Part shown: positions 7,033 through 14,627 of the stretch, one piece after another
Layout: every line of letters starts with the position of its first letter
How positions within the stretch are numbered: the stretch's first letter is position 1
Source: Clostridia bacterium
Lineage (GTDB): Bacteria; Bacillota; Clostridia; Peptostreptococcales; Anaerovoracaceae
Length of the DNA: 32,788 nucleotides
Assembly: GCA_900754805.1 (NCBI GenBank)
Contig: CAAEEE010000133.1
Span: 1-32,788 of the forward strand
Reading direction: 5' to 3'
The notes under the pieces: model-generated
What the model was told of the DNA's origin: nothing
The model's input: the letters and a program-made list of their open reading frames with translations, nothing else
The model's database searches: none
Program-made: the position numbers and the translations under genes

Positions 7033-8571
7033 TTATTCTACCACAATTTTGTCGTATTTGCTCAAAAAAACTTTAATAATACACAATATTTTTTCGCAGC
7101 TTCCTTTGGTCACTTCAATGTTCAGCGGCATAATCGGATCGTGGAGAGATTTGCGAAGGAGACACCAGCCTTCCGTGTCGTCCGAGCGGAAATTCAGGCG
7201 CACGCCTTCATAATTCGGCTCAACGACCGAAATCCCTGCGGAAGCCTGCTCCGATTCCATCGCCCACTTCCTTAAATCCGTCAGGACTTTTTCACCATAC
7301 GCACCGAAATCGCTCTCGCTTATCGGGAATCGGATTTCGATTGCTTCCTTTGGTTCTTCGAGAGACGAAAGCAGAACATCAATCCCTGCGCCTGACTGTG
7401 CAAGCTGCGCCGCTTTAATTACAATCTTCGTCGCAAGGTAAGCGCCGTCATCAAGGAAATAGTTCTCTTTATATGCTGCATGACCCGAAGTCTCAATCGC
7501 AAGCTGGCTGTCAATGCCTGATTCGTTCAGCTCAATCGCCTTATTTATTACATTTTTATAACCGCGTTTGAAGCGAAGATGTTTCAACCCTAGGCATTTT
7601 TCAAGATAAACGGTCAGCTGGTCGCTCGTAATGCTGTCCGTAACGACCGTAGTGCCCGAATGCTCAACCGCTATCAAGGCCGCCGCCATCGCAACGATGG
7701 CGTTTCTGCTGATTTCCTTTCCGTATTTGTCAACTGCCGATGAGCGATCCACATCCGTATCGAAAATCAAACCGAAGTCCGCGCCGCTTTCGACCACACG
7801 CTTTGAAAGCGAAGCCATAGCTTCCTTGTTCTCAGGATTCGGCTGATGATTAGGAAAATGTCCATCCGGTTCAAGGAACTGGCTCGCCGAAACATCCGCA
7901 CCCAGCGGCGCAAGGATTTTTTCCGCATAAAATCCGCCGGCACCGTTGCCCGCATCGACCACGATTTTAAGACCCGTGAGCGGTGCATCCGGATTTTTAG
8001 CGTTCGCCGCCTCAGCGATAATTTTTTCTCTTAAGTGCTGGGAGTATCTTTCGATTAAATCTCTTTTTTCTGCCGGATTTGCGCCGGGATTTGAAACTGA
8101 GGAAAGTCTCTCCGTAATTTCGTCCCTTTCCGCAAAAGCGATGATTGCTGAAATGTCCGCCTTATTCAGCCCGCCATCCTTGTCAAAGTATTTAAAACCA
8201 TTGCGATTGAATGGCAGATGGCTCGCCGTTATCATAATCGCACCGTCACACGCATATTCCGGAAAAATCGTCGACATAAACATCGCCGGTGTGGACGCAA
8301 GCCCGCAGTCATAAACTTTAACACCTATATGTACAAGCGTATCTGCTATCGTCGTCTTAAGCTCCTCGGCAGTTAGGCGGCTGTCATGCCCCACGGAAAT
8401 TTTGAGGCTTTCGACAGGCTTTTCCAGCTTTTCACTTAGCCAAAATGCGAATCCCCTCGTAAGCCGGAAAGTTTCTTCCTTCCCCAAATTCACATTTTCG
8501 CCCGGAACGCCGTCCATTGCAACTCCTCTGATGTCACTGCCGTTTTGCAGCTTTTTGTAATCAAATCCCAT
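7033..8571 (-). CDS. Alpha-D-phosphohexomutase (PGM/PMM-like)
   Basis: A 512-residue phosphohexomutase. The active-site phosphoserine loop is TASHLPFNRNGFK (S117), the metal loop is DTDVDRSS (D271, D273, D275), and the sugar-binding loop is ETSGHAAYKE (360-369), so all four domains are represented. The enzyme would interconvert hexose 1- and 6-phosphates in the cytoplasm. Two motifs depart from the textbook forms (SHLP for SHNP, DTDVDR for DGDGDR); this matches a divergent branch also known from plant plastid proteins, as I recall, so substrate cannot be assigned as glucose or mannose. It begins 18 bases after the CmpB-like membrane protein. No terminator separates it from the THF riboswitch downstream, so readthrough into folT is possible. 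Confidence 0.9.
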   Translation of the reverse strand: MGFDYKKLQNGSDIRGVAMDGVPGENVNLGKEETFRLTRGFAFWLSEKLEKPVESLKISVGHDSRLTAEELKTTIADTLVHIGVKVYDCGLASTPAMFMSTIFPEYACDGAIMITASHLPFNRNGFKYFDKDGGLNKADISAIIAFAERDEITERLSSVSNPGANPAEKRDLIERYSQHLREKIIAEAANAKNPDAPLTGLKIVVDAGNGAGGFYAEKILAPLGADVSASQFLEPDGHFPNHQPNPENKEAMASLSKRVVESGADFGLIFDTDVDRSSAVDKYGKEISRNAIVAMAAALIAVEHSGTTVVTDSITSDQLTVYLEKCLGLKHLRFKRGYKNVINKAIELNESGIDSQLAIETSGHAAYKENYFLDDGAYLATKIVIKAAQLAQSGAGIDVLLSSLEEPKEAIEIRFPISESDFGAYGEKVLTDLRKWAMESEQASAGISVVEPNYEGVRLNFRSDDTEGWCLLRKSLHDPIMPLNIEVTKGSCEKILCIIKVFLSKYDKIVVE

Positions 8572-8589
8572 TCTACTTTCTCGCCTTTC

Positions 8590-8994
8590 TTATAAATATG
8601 AAAAAATCCTTACCGCACCAAAAAATAAAAAACAAACACAAAACCATATCGCAGTAAATGCCGGACAAATCTGTCCTAAAATGTTTCCTGGCAGAGCCGA
8701 GTAGTCCCAGACCTGCCACCCAAGCTTCAGATTCACCAAAACACCGACAAAAAACTCGTAAAAAGTTATAATCAGTGCCCCTGCCAAAGCTCCCAAAACA
8801 ACAGGCAGATTGAGAATCCAGTCCCACATGTAATACATTGTAAGCACGCACGCACCCCCGGTAATCAGCATGGTCCAATGCGTATAACCGCGAAAAAGAA
8901 TCTCCATCGTCCCGTAAGCGCATGCACCTAAAAGAAAAACTGCAATTTCAACCCATATGGAATTGTTTCCCGTCATTAAGTCTTTCACACTCAT
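8590..8994 (-). CDS. CmpB-like putative membrane component (putative ABC transporter type IV)
   Basis: A 134-residue membrane protein with four to five hydrophobic stretches. The pattern GYTHWTMLITGGACVLTMYY, then EFFVGVLVN, then WDYSALPGNILGQICPAF and a Trp-rich helix is typical of the family called putative ABC-transporter type IV / CmpB. The biochemical role of that family is not established; despite the name, no ATPase is nearby. It is the first gene of a leftward operon with the phosphohexomutase 18 bases downstream. The chosen ATG has only a weak, closely spaced AAAGG ribosome binding site; an in-frame ATG six codons later is an alternative start. Confidence 0.82.
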   Translation of the reverse strand: MSVKDLMTGNNSIWVEIAVFLLGACAYGTMEILFRGYTHWTMLITGGACVLTMYYMWDWILNLPVVLGALAGALIITFYEFFVGVLVNLKLGWQVWDYSALPGNILGQICPAFTAIWFCVCFLFFGAVRIFSYL

Positions 8995-9108
8995 ACCTTT
9001 ATTATGAGCGCAAACATCTATCCTATTCTATCACAACTGCCGAAATCTTTTCCACTTGTTCGGTAATTTTATCCTCGGCGGCTTTCAAATTTTATTTGTC
9101 TTTTCTCT

Positions 9109-10179
9109 CTATTTCCCGTATATATGCGCAGTCTCTTCCCCACGCAAAATCCGCTCAGTGCCTTTTGCCAGTGCACCGAGTTCATCTTCGCCCGGCATCA
9201 GAACAAATTCTCCGATATGTCCCGCATAGTCTCTGACCATATCCGTCAGCTTTTTGGAGTGTGCCGCGCCTCCGGTTAATATTACCGCGTCCACCTCACC
9301 TTTCAGCGCTATGGACATTTCTGCAATGCTCTTTGCAACTTGGTATGCCATTGCCTCGTATACGAGAGTGGCTTTTTCGTCTCCGTCTGCAATTAATTTC
9401 TCCACCTCACGGCAGTCGGTAACGCCTAAATAGGAGTAAAGTCCACCTTTCCCACAGATGAGCTTGTCCGCTTCTTCCTTCGTATATTTTCCGCTGTAGC
9501 AGAGCTTCGTCCAGAGCAGAAGCGCAATTCCGCCCGTCCGCTCCGGCGACATCGGACCGTCGTCATAGGAAGCACCGTCGATGATTTTTCCGTTTTTATG
9601 CACGGTTACCGAAATGCCTCCACCCATGTGGCAGACCAAAAGATTGAGATCTTTATAGTTTTTCCCGATTTTTTCGGCATAATTCATCGCCTGCGCCCTT
9701 GCATTCAAAACATGGTAGCAGCCGTATCTTTCAATTCCGGAGAGTCCTGAAATCTTTGCGACCTCTGAAAGCTCGCAGCCCATAGTCGAATCGTATATAA
9801 GCGATGGAATCCCCAGCGGCTCTGCAATTTCATAGGCAAGCAGCGCTCCGAGACTTGATGCATGCTGCGGATTTTCAGGATTCTGCATGGCTTCACAGAG
9901 AGCAGGATTAACGCGGTATCCGCCGCCCGAAAGCCCGATTACCATTCCGCCTCTTCCGACAACCGCTTTCAGCCCTGCCGTAGCATACTTTTTCTCGTCC
10001 AATACCTGTCTGAGCACCTCCGCCCGATACGGCAGCTGCGCCCCGATGCTTCCATATGCCAGAAGCTTGTCCGGGTCATGCGTCAGCGTTTCCTCAAAAA
10101 CAAGTTCCAAATTTCTGAAAAGCCCGATTTTTGTCGTTGTCGAGCCAGGATTGATTACTAAAATGTCCGTCTTTTCCAT
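9109..10179 (-). CDS. buk: Butyrate kinase
   Basis: A 356-residue ASKHA-fold acyl kinase of the usual butyrate kinase length. Signature segments are NPGSTTTKIGLF (10-21), VVGRGGM, HASSLGALLAYEIAEPLGIP, CHMGGGISVTVHKNGKIIDG, DDGPMSPERTGG and ILTGGAAHS. It makes butyrate and ATP from butyryl phosphate (reversible), giving substrate-level phosphorylation at the end of butyrate fermentation; branched-chain acyl phosphates from amino-acid fermentation are also plausible substrates. The usual partner phosphotransbutyrylase is not beside it. The gene stands alone, facing away from the flavodiiron gene. The 243 bases between them hold no other gene, riboswitch or clear promoter that I can see. Confidence 0.93.
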   Translation of the reverse strand: MEKTDILVINPGSTTTKIGLFRNLELVFEETLTHDPDKLLAYGSIGAQLPYRAEVLRQVLDEKKYATAGLKAVVGRGGMVIGLSGGGYRVNPALCEAMQNPENPQHASSLGALLAYEIAEPLGIPSLIYDSTMGCELSEVAKISGLSGIERYGCYHVLNARAQAMNYAEKIGKNYKDLNLLVCHMGGGISVTVHKNGKIIDGASYDDGPMSPERTGGIALLLWTKLCYSGKYTKEEADKLICGKGGLYSYLGVTDCREVEKLIADGDEKATLVYEAMAYQVAKSIAEMSIALKGEVDAVILTGGAAHSKKLTDMVRDYAGHIGEFVLMPGEDELGALAKGTERILRGEETAHIYGK

Positions 10180-10422
10180 TTGCTTCCTCTCTTTCTGTTA
10201 AGACTTTTTATCATTCAACATATTCGCCTATCAAAGCGCCCACATTATGATTCAAATCCATCCGTATACCGGTTGTGTATCCTATTTAAACATTTCTTTT
10301 CTATCCTTATTATACAGCATTTTTTTCTTAAAATCCTGCAAAATTCTTTTTTTTCTTTCTTGCCATTTGTTCTTTTCTTTGTTATTCTTGTTTTATAAAG
10401 ATTTATACAGGAGGAACCCAGG

Positions 10423-12282
10423 ATGTATTGTACGAAAAAAATAACAGATGACTTAGTATGGGTAGGTGCAAACGACCGCAGACTCGCCATGTTCGAAGGC
10501 GTTTATTCAGTGCCTCGCGGTGTTTCCTACAATTCATACCTTTTAAAAGATGAGCTTACCGTTCTTTTTGATACTGTGGATAAAGCAGTCAGCCAAACTT
10601 TTTTCGAAAATGTTGAACATGAACTTAGCGGCAGAAAACTTGACTTCGTGGTTGTTCAGCACATGGAGCCGGATCATTCGGCAACGCTGTCGGAACTTTT
10701 GCTCCGTTACCCGGATGTGAAAATCGTAGCGAACGAAAAAATTCTCACGATGATTACGCAGTTTTTCCATGTGGACTTGAGAAACCGCGCATTTGTGGTA
10801 AAAGAGGGAGATACGCTCAACACGGGAAACCATGTTTTGAAATTTATCTTTGCACCGATGGTACACTGGCCGGAGGTTATGGTTACTTTCGACGAAACGA
10901 CAGGTACGCTTTTCTCCGCAGATGCCTTCGGAACTTTTGGAGCGCTGAACGGAGCAATTTTCGCGGATGAAGTGGATTTTGAAAATGAATATATGGACGA
11001 GGCTCGCCGTTATTACTGCAACATCGTCGGAAAATACGGGCCGCAGGTGCAGTCCCTGCTGAAAAAAACACACAGCCTTGATATTAAGATGATTTGTTCG
11101 CTTCACGGCTTTGTGTGGAGACGCAATCTTGAAGATATTTTCGATAAGTATGTGAAATGGAGCACTTACACGCCGGAAGAAAACGGGGTTATGATTGCCT
11201 ACGCTTCGGTATACGGAAATACAGAAAATACAGCGGAAATCATCTCCTCCCGTCTCCGCGACCTCGGCATCAAAACCGTGATGTTTGATGTCTCCGTTAC
11301 CCCTGCTTCCGAAATTATTGCTGCAGCTTTCAAGTGGAGTCACCTGCTCTTCGCTTCCACGACTTATAACGCAGGAATCTTCGTGTCGATGGAAGAGCTT
11401 TTGCACGACCTTGCTGCTCACAATATTCAGGACAGAACGGTTGCCTTCGTGGAAAACGGTTCGTGGGCGCCGACCAGCGGCAAGCTGATGAGAGAAATTA
11501 TGTCCGGCTGCAAGGATATGCGTATTTTAGACGAAACGCTGACTCTGAAATCTTCCCTGAAACCGGAGCAGACCGATGAAATCGACGCTTTGGTTAAGGC
11601 AATTTCCGACACCATTCCTCGTTTTGAAAAGCCTGTAATTGGCGAAACAGATAAGGATATTTTGAAAATCGACCCGGCGGTCTTCCACAAGTTCTCCTAC
11701 GGACTTTTCGTGCTGACCACGCAGGCTGACGGCAAAGATAATGGCTGCATTATCAACACGGCTGCACAGCTCACAAGCACACCGGGCAGAATCAACATCG
11801 CTGTCAACAAAGCAAACTACACGCATGATATGATTCTGAAAAGCGGAGTCTTCAATCTGTCTATTCTTGCAGAAGACGCTTCGTTTGATACCTTCAAGCG
11901 GTTTGGCTTTGCAAGCGGTAAAGATACGGACAAGTTTGCCGGTTTTGAAGCACACACTGCACGCAGCGGAAACGGGCTTACCTATGTCACGCTCGGAACG
12001 AATGCATTTATCTCCGCAAAGGTTATTGACGCGCACGATTACGGCACGCATACGCTCTTCATCGCAGAGGTTACCGAATCGGAAGTTCTCCGCGACATGC
12101 CGTCCGTGACCTACGGCTATTACTTCGAGCATATTAAACCGAAGCCGCAGCCAAAGATTGAGGAAGAAAAGCACGGTTATGTCTGCAAAATCTGCGGATA
12201 TGTCTATGAAGGCGATACGCTTCCGCCAGATTTCATCTGTCCGCTCTGTAAACACGGTGCTGACGATTTTGAAAAGATTTAG
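10423..12282 (+). CDS. Multidomain flavodiiron protein (diiron, flavodoxin, flavin reductase, rubredoxin)
   Basis: A 619-residue single-chain electron carrier/oxidase. Residues 1-250 form the metallo-beta-lactamase-like diiron core with ligands H80-x-E82-x-D84-H85, H148, D167 and H228. A flavodoxin domain follows, with FMN loop YASVYGNTENTA (about 260-271). Residues about 425-575 resemble an FMN-binding flavin-reductase domain. A rubredoxin-like tail (578-619) has CKICGY and CPLCK, with a short gap between the cysteine pairs more like the rubrerythrin tail than classic rubredoxin. Flavodiiron proteins reduce O2 to water and/or NO to N2O in the cytoplasm. Having all electron-transfer domains fused suggests a nearly self-sufficient NAD(P)H-driven detoxifier. 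AGGAGG lies 8 bases before the ATG. DUF2804 follows after 55 bases. Confidence 0.93.
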   Translation: MYCTKKITDDLVWVGANDRRLAMFEGVYSVPRGVSYNSYLLKDELTVLFDTVDKAVSQTFFENVEHELSGRKLDFVVVQHMEPDHSATLSELLLRYPDVKIVANEKILTMITQFFHVDLRNRAFVVKEGDTLNTGNHVLKFIFAPMVHWPEVMVTFDETTGTLFSADAFGTFGALNGAIFADEVDFENEYMDEARRYYCNIVGKYGPQVQSLLKKTHSLDIKMICSLHGFVWRRNLEDIFDKYVKWSTYTPEENGVMIAYASVYGNTENTAEIISSRLRDLGIKTVMFDVSVTPASEIIAAAFKWSHLLFASTTYNAGIFVSMEELLHDLAAHNIQDRTVAFVENGSWAPTSGKLMREIMSGCKDMRILDETLTLKSSLKPEQTDEIDALVKAISDTIPRFEKPVIGETDKDILKIDPAVFHKFSYGLFVLTTQADGKDNGCIINTAAQLTSTPGRINIAVNKANYTHDMILKSGVFNLSILAEDASFDTFKRFGFASGKDTDKFAGFEAHTARSGNGLTYVTLGTNAFISAKVIDAHDYGTHTLFIAEVTESEVLRDMPSVTYGYYFEHIKPKPQPKIEEEKHGYVCKICGYVYEGDTLPPDFICPLCKHGADDFEKI

Positions 12283-12337
12283 TATATTTTTTGCCGTAAA
12301 ATTCTAAGAGTTTTGCAAAGCTTATAGGAGATGTAAA

Positions 12338-13468
12338 ATGGAAAAGATGTTTACAGCTGCGAGTTCTTCTCAGCATGAGATAAAACAGCCGCATGATTTA
12401 TTGGATGCAAACGGCTGCCTCACAGAGGCCGGCTACGCAAAAAGACTGATTTTGAATTATGACCGCTCCGCAATCAAAGCACCGGGATTTAGGATTAAGG
12501 AATGGGATTACTATCTTATTGCCTGTGACAGCTTCGCTGTTGCCCTTACCATTGACGACAATTCCTATATGGGACTTGACAGTATTTCGCTCCTTGACTT
12601 TGCGATCCCGTGGGAGCATACAAACAGCCCAATTACCGCTTTCACGTTCGGAAAGAAAGCTCTTCCTTCATCGAGTGTGTCGAGCGATGTCAAAACAAAA
12701 GGAAAAGGCTACTTTATTAACTTCATAAATAACGGCAGTGAGCGCATTTTGGAATTTCACATGGATGATTTCTGTGATAAGAAGCCCATCGACGGCAAAA
12801 TCACTCTCAATTGCCCTGCCGATGACAGTATGGTGATTGCAACTCCGCTTGCGGAGAAAAAAACGGCCTTTTATTACAATCAGAAAATCAATTGCATGCC
12901 TGCGGCCGGATTCGTTGTCTATGGTGACAAGACTTATGAATTCCCGGAAGGAAAGTCCTTTGGAACGCTCGACTGGGGTCGCGGTGTCTGGACATATAAG
13001 AACACCTGGTACTGGGGAAGTGCCTCCGGCCTTGCTCCTGACGGGAAGCGGTTCGGCTGGAACATCGGTTACGGCTTTGGTGATACCTCGGCAGCCAGCG
13101 AAAACATGATTTTTTATGACGGCAAAGCCCACAAGCTCAGTCAGGTGACTTTTCATATTCCGATGAAAAACAAAAATTACATCACGCACGGCGGATGCTG
13201 CGGCGGTTCGTCAGGAAGGTGTGTCGTCACCATGGACATGATTGAAGATTATATGAGTCCTTGGACATTTACAAGTGATGATGGCCGGTTCGAAATGGAT
13301 TTTATCCCTATTATCGATCGTGCAGCGCTCACGGATGCAAAGCTGGTGTCATCAGATCAGCATCAGGTCTTCGGAAAATTTACAGGAAAGGTCGTTCTCG
13401 ACGACGGAACTGTCATAGAGGTGAAAGACTTCCTGGGATTTGCGGAAAAAGTAACAAATAAATGGTAA
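12338..13468 (+). CDS. DUF2804 family protein, function unknown
   Basis: A 376-residue soluble protein. The stretches GTLDWGRGVWTYKNTWYWGS, GWNIGYGFGDTSAASENMIF and YDGKAHKLSQVTFHI are the recognisable core of the DUF2804 family, whose function is not known to me; the fold looks beta-rich (lipocalin-like or glycan-binding proteins are possible analogies only). A glycine/cysteine-rich insertion, HGGCCGGSSGRC at about 285-296, stands out and could bind metal or form disulfides. No signal peptide is visible. It lies 55 bases after the flavodiiron gene with its own AGGAGATG ribosome binding site and no clear terminator between, so co-transcription is possible. It ends at a bidirectional terminator. 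Confidence 0.85.
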   Translation: MEKMFTAASSSQHEIKQPHDLLDANGCLTEAGYAKRLILNYDRSAIKAPGFRIKEWDYYLIACDSFAVALTIDDNSYMGLDSISLLDFAIPWEHTNSPITAFTFGKKALPSSSVSSDVKTKGKGYFINFINNGSERILEFHMDDFCDKKPIDGKITLNCPADDSMVIATPLAEKKTAFYYNQKINCMPAAGFVVYGDKTYEFPEGKSFGTLDWGRGVWTYKNTWYWGSASGLAPDGKRFGWNIGYGFGDTSAASENMIFYDGKAHKLSQVTFHIPMKNKNYITHGGCCGGSSGRCVVTMDMIEDYMSPWTFTSDDGRFEMDFIPIIDRAALTDAKLVSSDQHQVFGKFTGKVVLDDGTVIEVKDFLGFAEKVTNKW

Positions 13469-13472
13469 CTTT

Positions 13473-13508
13473 AAAAGGATGAGAAGTTTTTTCCCTCTCA
13501 TCCTTTTT
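13473..13508. terminator. Bidirectional terminator between DUF2804 and orr
   Basis: Arms AAAAGGATGAGA (13473-13484) and TCTCATCCTTTT (13496-13507) around an 11-base T-rich loop, with U-runs on both strands. It closes the rightward flavodiiron/DUF2804 unit and the leftward ornithine operon, which converge here. Confidence 0.9.
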
Positions 13509-13523
13509 CATTTATTTCACGCG

Positions 13524-14612
13524 CTATTTGATGTATACTTTTTCAACATACGGGCTGGTTGCAAGCTTCAGCATCGCGCCGTATTCCACCGTAAATGCCA
13601 CAACATCGCCGACCTTGTAGTCCTTGTCGGCGTGTGTCACATCAAGAATTGTGTGGTCGGAAGATCCTCCCATGATTTCAATCTGTGCATCTGTCGGAAT
13701 CATTCCTCCAAGGTCCGTATCCTGTTTGCCGACAGCGATAATCGCACGCTTCATGATTCCTCTGTCTTCGTAGTACGGTTTTTCGCCGAATGCGTCAACC
13801 CCTACTTCACCAATCGGAAGGGACGGCTTTTCCTTCAGTTCCACAATCTGTGCTTCGAGCGTAAGGGTATCGTGAACGCATCCCGGAACGGTTTCCCCAT
13901 AAGCCGTATCGTTTCCGAGCAGGAAGGATTCTCCAAGTCTGAGGTTATTGATTCCTTCCGGAAGTCCTTCTTTCCAAATCAAGTAAATTGAGCTGGAGTT
14001 TCCGCCGGAAATCACATTCAGTTTAATTCCAAACTTTTCTTCAATCTTATGCGCAATCGCAACAAGCCCTCCAAGGTTATCCTGCTTCGGAATGATTGCA
14101 CCGTAGCAGGTCAGGTTCACGCCAACGCCGTAGAGATTGATGTTTTCCATTGTCATAATTTCGGAAACCGCCTCGAAAATCAGGTCTTCCTTCTGATAGA
14201 AAATGCCTTCTCTGAGGTCGCCCATATCGATCATCAGCAAAATGTTATGCTTGATTCCTGCTTTTGCAGCCTCTTCATTAAGAAGCCGGATTGTGGAAAG
14301 CTCCGAGTTAAAGCTGAGGTCTACGTATTTTACAACATCTGCGACTTCACAGTGCATCGGGATTCTCAGAAGAACGGTCTTCTTTCCGTTTGCTCTTGCC
14401 TCGTCTGCATACGTTTTGATGTTCGCGACACGGGAGTCCGCCATGAAGTCAACAGCCGGATGCGTGGCAACCATGTGCGCCATTTCTTTATCCGCGCAAA
14501 GTCCCTTCGTTACAATCATCAGGGAGCAGCCTGCGTCTTCCTTTACAATCTTGGCACATGCGTCCAAATTACTTCTCAGCTTCTTTAAATCAACTACTAA
14601 TCTTGGATACAT
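13524..14612 (-). CDS. orr: Ornithine racemase (PLP-dependent)
   Basis: A 362-residue fold-III PLP enzyme of the alanine racemase/YhfX type. The PLP lysine is probably K36 in MIVTKGLCAD; other landmarks are DLSFNSELSTIRLL, MIDMGDLREGI, GVGVNLTCYG and SGGNSSSIYL. It interconverts L- and D-ornithine in the cytoplasm, the entry step for OraSE, which uses the D form. The assignment relies on length, family and position at the end of the ornithine operon, matching the characterised Clostridium sticklandii enzyme's context. It is the last gene of the operon, 15 bases after the MutL-like gene, with AAAGGAAAG as ribosome binding site. A cluster-free alanine racemase-like role is less likely given the context. 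Confidence 0.93.
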   Translation of the reverse strand: MYPRLVVDLKKLRSNLDACAKIVKEDAGCSLMIVTKGLCADKEMAHMVATHPAVDFMADSRVANIKTYADEARANGKKTVLLRIPMHCEVADVVKYVDLSFNSELSTIRLLNEEAAKAGIKHNILLMIDMGDLREGIFYQKEDLIFEAVSEIMTMENINLYGVGVNLTCYGAIIPKQDNLGGLVAIAHKIEEKFGIKLNVISGGNSSSIYLIWKEGLPEGINNLRLGESFLLGNDTAYGETVPGCVHDTLTLEAQIVELKEKPSLPIGEVGVDAFGEKPYYEDRGIMKRAIIAVGKQDTDLGGMIPTDAQIEIMGGSSDHTILDVTHADKDYKVGDVVAFTVEYGAMLKLATSPYVEKVYIK

Positions 14613-14627
14613 TTTTCTTTCCTTTCT

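Noticed and set aside
10180..10422. Regulatory RNA or strong promoter between buk and the flavodiiron gene
   Set aside because: AT-rich with several poor -10/-35 candidates on both strands; no spacing or structure convincing enough to list.
10543..12255. Long open frames antisense to the flavodiiron gene (292 and 242 codons)
   Set aside because: They lie wholly opposite a gene with all flavodiiron motifs, give low-complexity His/Arg/Phe-rich proteins and lack ribosome binding sites.
12668..13189. 173-codon frame opposite DUF2804
   Set aside because: Shadow of a gene with clear family motifs; no independent start signal.
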